Of a stretch of 64,000 nt of DNA, positions 1-7,984 are shown piece after piece. The position numbers were made by a program, and so were the translations under genes. Location of the stretch: the NCBI RefSeq assembly GCF_042680125.1, contig NZ_JBHTNY010000031.1; one strand, written 5' to 3'. The notes beneath the pieces are model-generated. The model had not been told where the DNA came from. It was given only the letters and a program-made list of their open reading frames with translations, and did no database searches. Within the stretch, counting starts at the first letter, position 1, and the number at the start of each line of letters is the position of its first letter. The DNA comes from Robinsoniella peoriensis (lineage in GTDB: Bacteria > Bacillota > Clostridia > Lachnospirales > Lachnospiraceae).

Positions 1-3
1 CAT
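1..3 (-). CDS. Start codon of a leftward gene that lies outside the window
   Basis: The first three bases read ATG on the minus strand. They are preceded on that strand (positions 4-17) by an AAAGGAG ribosome binding site at normal spacing. Only the start codon is inside the window, so the product cannot be named. It is probably another gene of the integrated element. Confidence 0.45.
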
Positions 4-153
4 GTTGTCTGCTCCTTTGTTTCTTTTATTTTACATGACCTTAAAATATCTGTCCAATTTATTGTAGCCTATCCAAAGTGAAGAAACGATAAAGCAGGCA
101 ATGGATGGATTTAAACCAGTAAAGATTTCTACACCGTTTGATTAGGAGTAAAT

Positions 154-384
154 ATGGCAGCAGGCAAATTATTAAAGGGCAGTGAAGAATTTGAAATGTT
201 TCAAGATTATTGGAAGTTAATTCAACAATTTTGGAATGTAGAAGATAATGATAATTACTGGGAAAGTGTGACATTGGCGGGAACAATGTTCTACGAAAAG
301 TATAAAAGCGAATACGCAAAGGGGCTTGTGTTGGCGTATATGGATGAATTAGACAGGAAATTCAAGGAAAGGGAAGGAGTATGA
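154..384 (+). CDS. Small hypothetical protein of the mobile element
   Basis: This 76-residue acidic, aromatic-rich protein has no signal peptide and no membrane segment. An AGGAG site lies six bases before the ATG. The stop overlaps the ATG of the next reading frame (ATGA, 381-384), which indicates translational coupling. I do not recognise the family. Its many Trp/Tyr/Phe residues and charged C-terminus are typical of small soluble accessory proteins of Clostridia plasmids and integrative elements, but that is context, not a function. Confidence 0.6.
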   Translation: MAAGKLLKGSEEFEMFQDYWKLIQQFWNVEDNDNYWESVTLAGTMFYEKYKSEYAKGLVLAYMDELDRKFKEREGV

Positions 385-580
385 AAATTTTAACACAGGG
401 TAGAAATGCGGTTGTTGATGCAGGGAGAGAGATCCGGATTATTAAAAGTAATGAATTGTGGTAATTGAAAGCTATGGGAGGATAAAGGACAGTCTGGCAT
501 CATACCCTACTGAAAAAAGAGCAAAAGAAGTATTATCAGAATTATTCCAGTTTGTCAGAACTAAGAGAATACATATATAA
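381..580 (+). pseudogene. Frameshifted small element protein (MKIL... type)
   Basis: The reading frame starts at the coupled ATG at 381 after a GGGAAGGAG site. It gives MKILTQGRNAVVDAG and then ends after 27 codons at 462. The next frame, from 461, continues with about 39 sensible residues including SYPTEKRAKEVLSELF and stops at 578-580. The joined protein resembles small proteins common in Lachnospiraceae phages and integrative elements, which start MKIL and have an E-[KR]-A-x-x-V-L motif before the C-terminus. A single indel near 455-470 explains the break, so the gene is probably dead. The family assignment is from memory and is weak. Confidence 0.45.
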
Positions 581-778
581 TGCCAGAGGAATAAATGATA
601 AAATTTCCTGATGTCACAACATTGCTTGAGTCTTTACTTAGATTTGAGGGCGGCAATGGTAATGAGGTTAGTAATACTTAGTACATGTTATGTATTGTCA
701 TTGCAAAGTTATATTTATTTATAGCAGTATATATACTTGTTTTGGTTTGGGAAAATAATTAGTGACAGGCATGATTAA

Positions 779-1352
779 CCGTACATAACCGTACATCGTT
801 ATGTGCGGTAAAGGTTGCATCTTCACACAAAACGACGAAAAGTAATAGATTTATTTGAAATACAAACACAAAGAATGCAACATGTACCTGAAAGTACGGG
901 TTCTGAAATGAATGAGATTATAACATGCTTATAAATGAGCGGGTTCAAATTAAGCTTTTGGACAAATATGTCTGAAAGCATAAAGGGTGCCCTTAGTACG
1001 GGCCTCCTTATGGATAGAATTCTTTCCAAATTAGGAATAAAGTATTTAGGATCCATATAGTACCCATAAAGTACGTATCACATCAGATGGTGTCCATAAA
1101 CCGGACAGAACAAGAGGACTACTCATTTATTGAGTACCACATACCGGACAGCAAATGAGGTTGTGCTCATTTTTGAGCAATCAACAATCGTGTTGAATGG
1201 CATTTAACAAGTGTACCTCCTGGTACGGTGGTTGCACTATCCATAATCTAACCGAACGTAAGGCGAACGCAATTTGTACTGCGCTCACATATGAGCTGAG
1301 CGAAAAGGGGTATCTAAGTTAGATATACCTTTAGATTTCGTCACTAGTGACG
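779..1352. repeat. Array of about a dozen short perfect hairpins upstream of the sigma factor gene
   Basis: No convincing gene lies between 581 and 1378. The stretch holds a series of short inverted repeats with 3-8 base loops: 779-808 (11-bp stem, one wobble), 884-897 (GTAC), 961-972 (GACA/TGTC), 1060-1074 (GTAC), 1092-1106 (GTCC/GGAC), 1120-1136 (TACTCA/TGAGTA), 1165-1178 (GCTCA/TGAGC), 1181-1196 (TCAACA/TGTTGA), 1213-1226 (GTACC/GGTAC), 1283-1296 (GCTCA/TGAGC), 1309-1330 and 1339-1352 (CGTCACTAGTGACG, fully palindromic). The last one sits just before the ribosome binding site of the sigma gene. Function is unknown. Confidence 0.6.
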
Positions 1353-1378
1353 ATAACCTCAGAAGGGAGAAAACAAAC

Positions 1379-2272
1379 ATGACCAACGAAGAAATTGTAA
1401 TCCGGATTCAGGCCGGCATAGATGTTGCTGACAATATGGCAGCACTATGGGAGCAGAACCGGGCATTTATTTATAAGACAGCAAAGCGATACCAAGGTTA
1501 CACGGACATAGAAGACCTGCTGCAAGAGGGATACCTGGGACTCAATGAAGCGGTAGAACACTGGGAGCAGGATACAGGTGTCAAGTTCCTGTCATATGCC
1601 AGTCATTGGATCAGGCAGGCTATGGTTCGGTATGTGGAGAATTGCGGCAGTTCCGTACGCATTCCATCCCATGCATACCAGAGGATTCAGAAGTATAAGC
1701 AGTTCCTGTCATGGTTCCTGAAAGGTTACGGCAGAAAACCCGTAGACGCTGAAATTAGCCATTTTATGGGGTTAGGTATAGAACAGTTAGAACAACTTAA
1801 AAAAGATGCCAGGGCGGCTGAATTACGAAGCCTGGACTGTATCGTAGGTGGTGAAAATGATGACATATCCCTGGGTGACACCATAGCCGGCAACGAAGAT
1901 ATTGAAAGCCAGGTCTTGGATGAAGTCGAAGCTGAACAGCTTAAAACAGCCATATGGAGCATAGTTGATTCACTGGAAGAATACCAGGCCTTTGTTATAA
2001 AGAATAGGTATAAAGCCAATATGACAATGGATGCAGTAGCAAAAGAGCGGGGAGTCACTAGAGAAGCGATCCGGCAGCAGGAAGTAAAAGCGTTAAGGGC
2101 ATTAAGGAAGCCAAAGAATTCAAGACGTTTGAGACCCTTTATAGATGAGTATATCACCTGTCAGGCTTTTAAATGCGGTGGAGTCGAAACATTTAACCGT
2201 ACCTGGACAAGCACAACGGAATATGCGGCACTGAAATTAATAGATAATAACATGGATGTTAAGAAATGTTAA
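1379..2272 (+). CDS. Element-encoded sigma-70 family RNA polymerase sigma factor
   Basis: This 297-residue protein directs RNA polymerase to promoters. Region 2 is at about residues 40-95 and includes DIEDLLQEGYLGLNEAV and the -10 helix FLSYASHWIRQAM. Region 3 (about 100-150) includes SSVRIPSHAYQRIQKYKQF. Region 4 (about 195-240) has the -35 helix-turn-helix MDAVAKERGVTREAIRQQE. It is shorter than a housekeeping RpoD because region 1 is missing, and it has a roughly 50-residue tail of unknown role. An AGAAGGGAG site precedes the ATG by about 8 bases. As the first intact large gene after a long structured leader in a mobile element, it probably transcribes element genes or is a regulatory RpoD-like relic. 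The promoters it reads cannot be told from the sequence. Confidence 0.88.
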   Translation: MTNEEIVIRIQAGIDVADNMAALWEQNRAFIYKTAKRYQGYTDIEDLLQEGYLGLNEAVEHWEQDTGVKFLSYASHWIRQAMVRYVENCGSSVRIPSHAYQRIQKYKQFLSWFLKGYGRKPVDAEISHFMGLGIEQLEQLKKDARAAELRSLDCIVGGENDDISLGDTIAGNEDIESQVLDEVEAEQLKTAIWSIVDSLEEYQAFVIKNRYKANMTMDAVAKERGVTREAIRQQEVKALRALRKPKNSRRLRPFIDEYITCQAFKCGGVETFNRTWTSTTEYAALKLIDNNMDVKKC

Positions 2273-3302
2273 TGTCTTAGCAAATAACAGATGTGGTATG
2301 TTGGGAAGAGTCAATATTCCAAATATATTGATGTCATTTAGATGTAATCTGTGAATGATCTAATAAAAGCTATTTGCAGTTTACAAAATACTATATTTTG
2401 AAATATCTTCCTTGCCCCTTTTTTGGGACTCACAAATTTTAATTCTAATGAATGCTAATGTTTTGAATTATGCATCCGAAAATACAAATAAAAGTTAGTA
2501 ATAGTTAGTATCTAGGGTATGCTGAATATTAAGCAGACCTGGAAGAGCCAGGGCTTTAGAGCATAGTTGTTATTATTTGAGTCCATAAAAAGGAAAGATC
2601 AAGACATTCAAGACACCTTAAAAACAGTAATATGCTATTTCCTTCGTCCTATAAGGAGAAATGCCCCCGGTCTGAAAAAAGTTGCGTTTTATATGGGAAA
2701 CAGCTGACCGGAGAAGGGCTAGACAAATTTGATCGGAGCACATATGCGTGAGGGGTAGTCTACTTAGCTGCCCCCATGCTGAAAAATACAAAAACTCTAA
2801 GGGAACGGTGACCGGGAAGGTTTACGCAAGGAGAGAAAATCTATTATTCCTGGAAATATACGAATAGATCAGAGATAAAGTCAGTGTTTTCGGGATCACA
2901 GATTGATACCCCGTACTGAAAACCCGGTGTTAAATGAGGGTTAAACAGGTGTTATAGATATGTTATGGAGCATATAAAGGCGGGAAATAACAAGTCCTGC
3001 TGCTGTTGAGTGTTTCAATATGCAGCAGAGGTATGCCAACTTTTAATTTATATTTAGAATTTTCTGCACAGATGACTATGCATGGGGTCGGGGGCAGTTA
3101 AGGAAAACTTTTTAAGCCCCCCCTGGTATCCTGATAATGTTGGGGCAGGCTTGACCGAGTGATCAGGTAAGATTTACACACAGGTGATTTTACTGTAGCC
3201 CCTCCCGGTATCTTACCGGCACCCCCTGTATGGTTAGTAATAGGCTTACTGACAATCAGTCAGGTAGTTTCCCCAGATTTGGGGAAGAAAGGAGATTGAA
3301 AT
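2273..3302. other. One-kilobase non-coding stretch inside the mobile element
   Basis: No open frame with a ribosome binding site was found here on either strand. The stretch contains short perfect inverted repeats of the kind seen upstream of the sigma gene, notably CCGGTA-TCT-TACCGG at 3205-3219 and CCCCA-GATT-TGGGG at 3271-3284. The second lies directly before the GGAG site of the next gene. It may be decayed sequence, an untranslated structured RNA, or a replication or transfer origin, and nothing distinguishes these by eye. Confidence 0.4.
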
Positions 3303-3599
3303 ATGGGATTGATTTTAGAAGAGCAAGAGACATGTATAAATTTAAGTCGCATGGATGACCGGGCACAGATTTATACCTCTGATACAACTATGATGACAAA
3401 ATTAGACAAGCTAGTTAAAGCAGAAGACACAGAATGGAAATTAGAGGGGCTGTCCGAATCAAATAACGGGGATGTGGTTGGAAAAACATATTCCTGCCCG
3501 GCAGCATTGATATCATTCAGATCAAAACGGATTAATCGCACCTTTACGGAAGAACAGCGCCGGGCAGTTGCTGAAAGGTTCTCAAGAAATCGTTTATAG
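3303..3599 (+). CDS. Small hypothetical protein of integrative elements
   Basis: This 98-residue soluble protein has a GGAGATTGAA ribosome binding site. It contains SDTTMMTKLDKL near residue 27 and a late CPAALISFRSKR segment near residue 68. I recognise this layout (acidic start, T-x-MTKLDKL, a G-D-V-x-x-K-x-Y-x-CP segment, then ISFR) from short accessory proteins in Lachnospiraceae plasmids and integrative elements, but no function is known to me. The single Cys-Pro in a predicted strand is the only conserved-looking polar site. It is preceded by a 14-base hairpin that touches the ribosome binding site. Confidence 0.65.
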   Translation: MGLILEEQETCINLSRMDDRAQIYTSDTTMMTKLDKLVKAEDTEWKLEGLSESNNGDVVGKTYSCPAALISFRSKRINRTFTEEQRRAVAERFSRNRL

Positions 3600-3746
3600 C
3601 TGTTTTAATTCAATTGGCTTGTTTGATTTTAGAAATTAAAGATGTCAGGGGTAGAAATATATGCCTGAGAGGGTAAAGTGTCTATTTGGACGCTACAGGA
3701 CGTAAGAATACCGCCCACAGTCTATGCGATCAGGGGCGGCACGGTA

Positions 3747-4289
3747 TCAGATATTCATGTCAGAAAAGTCAATGTAGAGATCATTATATATCCCGGCTTT
3801 AATTGTATCCGAAAAAGTGTAATCCCCGGTGTCTTCAGATCCAAAATTGTAAACCAGAATCATATTTTTGTCAGGGTCAACGATCCAGTATTCACGAACA
3901 CCGGCAGAACGGTATTTAAATAATTTGGTTAGATAATCCATGCGCCTGCTGCCAGGGGATACGACCTCTATAATCCAATCGGGTGCACCTTTGCAGCCTT
4001 TGTCTGTAAGCTTGTCAGGTGAGCATATGACGCTTATATCCGGTTCAATGTAATTTGTATCATCTTCATTCAGAAATACGGCAAATGGGGCGATATCAAC
4101 TTCACAAGGGCCTTTGTTGCTATCAATATAGTCAGCTATCTTCCTGCTTAGAGACAGTACTATCTGTTGATGCTGCCTACTGGGTGGAGCCATGTAATAT
4201 ATTTGTCCGTCAATTAGTTCTGCCCTGGTACCTTCAGGCAAATTGTAGATATCATCAATGGTATAAAGCTGTTCTTTTGGTAGTGGCAT
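3747..4289 (-). CDS. Uma2-family putative endonuclease
   Basis: This 180-residue protein belongs to the Uma2 family (PF05685, PD-(D/E)XK-like nuclease fold). The family signatures are visible: RAELIDGQIYYMAPPS near residue 20, EPDISVICSPDKL near 85, and the core GAPDWIIEVVSPGSRRMDYLTK near 105, followed by GVREYWIVDP. D, E and K in the EPDI and PDWIIEVVSP segments fit a PD-(D/E)XK active site. An upstream in-frame ATG at 4307 overlaps the AAAGGA site, so 4289 is preferred. It is transcribed against its neighbours. Uma2 genes are common in cyanobacteria and scattered elsewhere. No cognate partner is evident here, so its biological role is open. Bases 3600-3746 upstream on the plus strand hold nothing clear. 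Confidence 0.85.
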   Translation of the reverse strand: MPLPKEQLYTIDDIYNLPEGTRAELIDGQIYYMAPPSRQHQQIVLSLSRKIADYIDSNKGPCEVDIAPFAVFLNEDDTNYIEPDISVICSPDKLTDKGCKGAPDWIIEVVSPGSRRMDYLTKLFKYRSAGVREYWIVDPDKNMILVYNFGSEDTGDYTFSDTIKAGIYNDLYIDFSDMNI

Positions 4290-4388
4290 TGTAACACATC
4301 CTTTCATAGTGTGAGTATTGACCGTAATGGATATTGATATTCGGAGATTATGGAGTCCCTAAAAAGGTGGGAATCAGATGACCGGCTA

Positions 4389-4604
4389 TTAGATCACTTC
4401 TCCTGTATCACATAAGGTAAATGACGCTTTGAATTCGCAATTTAATACGGAAGCAATTTGTTCCAGTTCTTTTTCACTAAAATTATCACGTTTCATTTTG
4501 TTGTGTAAATTTTGAGGTGAAATATTTAAACGGCGGGCAAGTTCTGATTCAGATATATTGTCACGTTTAACCAGTAGTATTCTGATGCGTTCGCTCATTG
4601 CCAT
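4389..4604 (-). CDS. Cro/C1-type helix-turn-helix repressor
   Basis: This 71-residue DNA-binding protein starts at the ATG at 4604, behind AAGGAGG with 7-base spacing. A longer frame from 4643 lacks a site. The helix-turn-helix covers about residues 17-45 (ISESELARRLNISPQNLHNK), and the whole protein is little more than one XRE domain. It is divergent from the operon at 4907. The intergenic region has two face-to-face promoters, each with the same 17-base spacer sequence, which is the expected layout for an autoregulated repressor of the element. It is the best candidate for the master switch of this part of the element. Confidence 0.85.
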   Translation of the reverse strand: MAMSERIRILLVKRDNISESELARRLNISPQNLHNKMKRDNFSEKELEQIASVLNCEFKASFTLCDTGEVI

Positions 4605-4634
4605 GTTGTAACCTCCTTTGTATTCGATATACTC

Positions 4635-4753
4635 ATTATACACTAACTAGTTTAAAAAATCAATCACTAATTTATTATATAATAAGTACAGTTGAAAATA
4701 TAAAGATAAATTTTAAAATAGGTATTGACATTTTAAACTTTATAGTGTAATAT
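4635..4753. promoter_or_regulatory. Divergent promoter pair with the same putative operator in both spacers
   Basis: Leftward promoter: -35 TTGATT (4658-4663), -10 TATAAT (4635-4640). Rightward promoter: -35 TTGACA (4725-4730), -10 TAATAT (4748-4753). Both have exactly 17-base spacers. The spacers read TTTTAAACTAGTTAGTG (leftward) and TTTTAAACTTTATAGTG (rightward), which are 13 of 17 identical and oriented with their promoters. This is best explained as two operators for the small repressor encoded at 4389-4604. Confidence 0.8.
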
Positions 4754-4906
4754 ATAAACATAAGATACAGACAAAGCAAACGAACATCCCGAAAAGATGT
4801 AAAGCCAGGAACCATATACTGATGACCAAGCCACTAAGTGCAGCGGAATAGTTCAGAAGATGATCCTGACCGGATGCCAGTCTTAATAATGAGAGGAGAA
4901 CACACG

Positions 4907-5182
4907 ATGTCAGAAAGAATGATTTTAAACAGGATCAGGAAGTTGATGGAATTGGAAGAACAAATGAAGTCTTTGCAGCAGCAGGCAGACAAATTAAAAG
5001 AAGAGATCAAGGCAGATATGGAAGTTAAAAAGCAGGAAGAAATGAAGGTAGGGAATCATGTTGTCCGGTTCAAGACCATCGTAACCAATAGATTAGATAG
5101 CAAAGCGTTACAATCGAGTCTGCCAGATGTATATAAGCAGTTCGTAAAGCAGACAGAGAGCAGACGCTTCACAGTAGCCTAA
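4907..5182 (+). CDS. Coiled-coil small protein of mobile elements
   Basis: This 91-residue protein starts at the ATG at 4907 behind GAGAGGAGAA. An earlier in-frame start at 4838 has no site. Residues 5-50 form a charged coiled coil (RKLMELEEQMKSLQQQADKL). The C-terminus, with VGNHVVRFKTIVTNRLDSKA and then QFVKQTESRRFTVA, matches a family I know from many Clostridia phages, plasmids and conjugative elements. Its function is not established, though the coil plus small beta C-terminus resembles nuclease-inhibitor-like phage proteins. It is the first gene behind the rightward repressed promoter and heads a chain of accessory genes. Confidence 0.7.
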   Translation: MSERMILNRIRKLMELEEQMKSLQQQADKLKEEIKADMEVKKQEEMKVGNHVVRFKTIVTNRLDSKALQSSLPDVYKQFVKQTESRRFTVA

Positions 5183-5296
5183 AAAATAGCCCTAACCTGA
5201 TAGCCGTCAGGAAAGGGCTGCATAGCCGGGGCCATACATATGAACAACCATATTATAACATGGTTCCGGCAGAAATGGATAGAGGTAAATAATAAA

Positions 5297-5560
5297 ATGA
5301 GTGAAAATATTTTACAGGCATTATATGACGATTATACTGATACAGATCAGGGAAAAAGTCTATTTGATTTTAATCAGATACACGTGGAATCAATCAAGAA
5401 TACTGGTAAAAAGGTATACAGCATGAAAATCTTTGATTATGACTGTGCTATGGAATATGCAGCAGGGCAAATAGAAAAAGAATCTTTTTTTCGTGGCATG
5501 TTGTGTATGTATGAATTTTTAACGGGAAAAGAGTGTAGCAGGGAGGTTATGGCGGTATGA
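5297..5560 (+). CDS. Small hypothetical protein
   Basis: This 87-residue acidic soluble protein starts at the ATG at 5297, where AGAGG lies 12 bases upstream. A longer start at 5240 has no good site. No known domain is recognised. It contains a Lys-rich turn (KNTGKKVYSMKIFDYDCAMEYAAGQIEKES) read here as short helices, and it ends in overlap with the next gene by one ATGA junction (5557-5560). This suggests translational coupling within the accessory operon that begins at 4907. Confidence 0.6.
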   Translation: MSENILQALYDDYTDTDQGKSLFDFNQIHVESIKNTGKKVYSMKIFDYDCAMEYAAGQIEKESFFRGMLCMYEFLTGKECSREVMAV

Positions 5561-6012
5561 ATCTCATAGAAAAGATCAGATCAGAGCAGGTAAAAATAGA
5601 CAGTCGTTACGATATCAATGCAGTTCAGATGAGGGAGATTAAAGAAGAATCATCCGATCTATGTGATGCGATAAGTTATGCATTTACTTATGGATATATG
5701 CGGGGACAGAAAGCAGAGCGGAGCCACCGTAAGAATACAACAAAGCCTATCCATAAGAATGATTATCGTAGAGCAATAGCGGGTAATGCGGAAAAAATCA
5801 AAAGTGCAACTTCGCTGAGAACGCTTTACAGATTATCTGAAGAGTTTGTTGCATCTGAATGCTACACGGGAGACCAGAACAATTTTTATATGTGGGCAAT
5901 AGTTCACAATCTGACAAGCGGTAAATTAACAGACAGTGAAATAGAACTTATATTTTACCTGATAGACAGTTTTACTAAACCTAATACAGTTGCGGCAGGA
6001 GGTGAGTGCTAA
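5557..6012 (+). CDS. Hypothetical protein of the accessory operon
   Basis: This 151-residue, mostly helical soluble protein has no signal peptide or membrane segment. Its start overlaps the previous stop by four bases, and its stop overlaps the next start (TAATG at 6010-6014). Residues 30-55 are rich in aromatic and small residues (DAISYAFTYGYMRGQKAE), a pattern often seen in small phage and conjugative-element proteins. The later part, LRTLYRLSEEF and ELIFYLIDSF, is amphipathic. The following broken gene has a similar KDLRQLYIIAHVKF stretch, so the two may be distant paralogues. Function is unknown. Confidence 0.65.
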   Translation: MNLIEKIRSEQVKIDSRYDINAVQMREIKEESSDLCDAISYAFTYGYMRGQKAERSHRKNTTKPIHKNDYRRAIAGNAEKIKSATSLRTLYRLSEEFVASECYTGDQNNFYMWAIVHNLTSGKLTDSEIELIFYLIDSFTKPNTVAAGGEC

Positions 6013-6286
6013 TGTCTGAAAACAGATATCCTGCTGCCAATCAGATGACAGAAGATGATTATAGAAAGTATATTAAGGTTATGGTTGATGAAATTACCGA
6101 TATTAAGGATTTACGGCAATTGTATATAATCGCTCACGTAAAATTCATAAATAGGGTAGATATAGGGGGGGGCATAAGCCAGTTAGTCGAAAGCAGAAAT
6201 GTATTAATAAGATTACGACTGCCCTACCTAAAATGTCAGTGGAAGACCTGGAGAATACTCTTTATTATGTCATGGGCAAGGCTTAA
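6012..6286 (+). pseudogene. Hypothetical gene interrupted or phase-switched at an 8-G tract
   Basis: It starts at the ATG at 6012 behind AGGAGGTGAG and shares bases with the previous stop. Codons read well to about residue 50, then pass through a run of eight G (6165-6172). In the frame as written the protein continues to 6302 with implausible residues. Shifting frame by one at the G run gives a good C-terminus, including KITTALPKMSVEDLENTLYY, and a stop at 6284-6286. So the natural protein is about 90 residues and the given sequence is out of frame. This could be real loss, reversible slippage at the G run, or a sequencing error. Confidence 0.7.
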
Positions 6287-6377
6287 TTCATATACCGGGT
6301 AAGGCATAGTCCTGCCCGGATAATTAAGTGTAGGTATCATAAAACAATATACAGTAACCACAAAAGGAAGTGAAGCC

Positions 6378-7202
6378 ATGTATTGCGTCATTCAGGAAAT
6401 CGAAACAAAGAAAGAAGATAAAAACGGGCATTATAAAGAATTGCAGTCAGACTTTATACAATGTACTTTCAATGGAGAAGATCATAGTTATTATGCTCAT
6501 AGTTATGGCGGTGAACGCTTTAAACGTCCTGTAAGGAAAGCATACCGGATCAGCATACATGAAAGCTACCGAGAGAATGGAAAGGTTAAAAAGCGTCAGT
6601 TTGTCATCTGTACAGCAAGGTATTATGAACTGGCAGAAGGATGGTTCTGCCTTTATGACTGGGGTGGCAGAAGGATTGAAGCGGCAGCGAAGGCCCTACA
6701 GGTGGATGAGGGTAATATTTATGATCTGATTGATCAGAAGTTAAAGCCGATCCAAGATCGGATAGAAGCAGAATTTCAGCAGACAGAGGAATTCAAGGTA
6801 CATCAGGAGCATGAAGAGATACAGACGCTTTATGCAGCGAAGAAAGCAAAGTTCAATGACAAATATGGTGTGTCAGGGAATGAATACGACAGGTGTTATG
6901 ATGTGTTCGGTAATCTGAAAAACAAGGATAAATTGGAAAAGATAAAAGCTGATTACAAAACCCGTAAGGAGTATGAGAAAAACAGCCGTGGTTACTATAA
7001 AGATTATTACAGTAACTACGGTAATTCAGGAAGTAGTTATTCAGGTAGTATTTCCAGTACCTACAATTCAGATGAACAGGGAATGTTAAAGCAGTTTTAC
7101 CGCACGTTGTCAAAAGCCTACCATCCAGACAGCAATCCAGATAAAGATACTTCCGAGGAAATGAAGCTGCTGAATCAACTGAAAAATGACTGGGGGCTTT
7201 AG
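6378..7202 (+). CDS. Element protein with C-terminal J domain
   Basis: This 274-residue protein starts behind AAAGGAAG. Residues 1-150 are a domain I do not recognise, with several Tyr/Trp-rich strands (YYELAEGWFCLYDWGG). About 175-235 is a charged linker followed by a low-complexity Tyr/Ser/Gly stretch. The last 40 residues are a short J domain with the HPD tripeptide (LSKAYHPDSNPDKDTSEEM) flanked by helices, as needed to stimulate an Hsp70 ATPase. J-domain proteins recruit DnaK to specific substrates. Here the likely role is to use host DnaK for replication or regulation of the element, which is inferred. The C-terminal position of the J domain is unusual compared with DnaJ. Confidence 0.78.
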   Translation: MYCVIQEIETKKEDKNGHYKELQSDFIQCTFNGEDHSYYAHSYGGERFKRPVRKAYRISIHESYRENGKVKKRQFVICTARYYELAEGWFCLYDWGGRRIEAAAKALQVDEGNIYDLIDQKLKPIQDRIEAEFQQTEEFKVHQEHEEIQTLYAAKKAKFNDKYGVSGNEYDRCYDVFGNLKNKDKLEKIKADYKTRKEYEKNSRGYYKDYYSNYGNSGSSYSGSISSTYNSDEQGMLKQFYRTLSKAYHPDSNPDKDTSEEMKLLNQLKNDWGL

Positions 7203-7232
7203 ATGGTTTTAACAGAGAAGGGAGGGGAGCCA

Positions 7233-7412
7233 ATGAAGATTAGAGTATCTTTCCAGAGCCAACAGGGGCTTGATGGAGTGCTTGAATTGTTGAGTGGATA
7301 TCATTTGTGCTTCATACGAAAAGCGTACGAAGGAAGTGCAAAAGTGGACATCCTTTTCAACATGTACTCCTGGGTACGGGTTCAGTACGTAATTCGTACC
7401 GATCAGTGGTAA
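7233..7412 (+). CDS. Small hypothetical protein
   Basis: This 59-residue protein starts at the ATG at 7233 behind GGGAGGGGAG. The frame also opens at 7203 without a site. It begins MKIRVSFQSQQGLDGVLELL, a start seen in short proteins of Clostridia integrative elements. Its last 15 codons run through the short GTAC hairpins at 7364-7399, so the C-terminus may be degenerate, and the usual form may end differently. Function is unknown. Confidence 0.5.
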   Translation: MKIRVSFQSQQGLDGVLELLSGYHLCFIRKAYEGSAKVDILFNMYSWVRVQYVIRTDQW

Positions 7413-7559
7413 AGCCCAAATGGGTCTCAGCGGTAACAGACAAATGCCCTTCAGTAACTGGGGACAAATGTCCGTGGTATTTATCTTGGCGCATTAAAAG
7501 AAACGGGGATTACTCAGGGGAATTTTCCCCTTAGCAGTTTCTAAAGCACGAAATTCGTG
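7364..7559. repeat. Second cluster of short hairpins
   Basis: Short inverted repeats like those upstream of the sigma gene recur here: GTAC-6-GTAC at 7364-7377, GTACG-5-CGTAC at 7385-7399, GGGGAA/TTCCCC at 7517-7530 and CACGAAATTCGTG at 7547-7559. The words CAACATGTAC and GTACGGGTTC flank the first hairpin exactly as at 880-902, while the loop differs. The last hairpin ends a few bases before the AAAGGAG site of the next gene. Confidence 0.55.
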
Positions 7560-7580
7560 TATTTGAAAGGAGAGCAGATC

Positions 7581-7751
7581 ATGGGAGTTTTAGAAGTCAT
7601 AGCGGAGCATACAAGGCTTGCAAGGGAATACTCTGAACTTCCTAACAATGCGGTATCAGAATCAGCGTATGAGCCGATTAAATGCCGCAGGGAAGAGATT
7701 ACAAAGCGTATTCAAGAATTGAAAGAGATGGAGGGATGTTGGAGTAAATAG
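7581..7751 (+). CDS. Small coiled-coil hypothetical protein
   Basis: This 56-residue helical, charged protein starts at the ATG at 7581 behind AAAGGAGAG. Heptad-like spacing of Leu/Ile in EEITKRIQELKEM suggests a coiled coil. No DNA-binding helix-turn-helix is visible, so although it lies just before the integrase it is not a convincing excisionase. The 230 bases between it and the integrase contain a GGCGGA/TCCGC hairpin near 7934-7953 and no convincing gene. Function is unknown. Confidence 0.5.
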   Translation: MGVLEVIAEHTRLAREYSELPNNAVSESAYEPIKCRREEITKRIQELKEMEGCWSK

Positions 7752-7984
7752 TGTTTTCAAAAATACTGAAAAACTGTGATACAGCATTAATCCATATGGA
7801 CTCATCATGGTTGAGGAGTCCGATAAACTACAACACAAGAGCATAAGGTTGGAGTGGCTAAACGGAAAATGCGTTCAATTACTGTACAGGTTAACAATTG
7901 TCAACAAATGCTAACTAATATCAACTATTTCGTGGCGGAAAACTCCGCTGCCAAAACAATGGCACAGAAAGGAGAGGAATACTT

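Noticed and set aside
823..1056. Leftward 77-residue open frame
   Set aside because: No ribosome site, and it crosses the mini-hairpins at 884-897 and 961-972. The composition is not protein-like.
3678..3923. Rightward 81-residue open frame before and within the Uma2 gene
   Set aside because: Most of it lies opposite the well-supported Uma2 coding sequence, and it has no family features.
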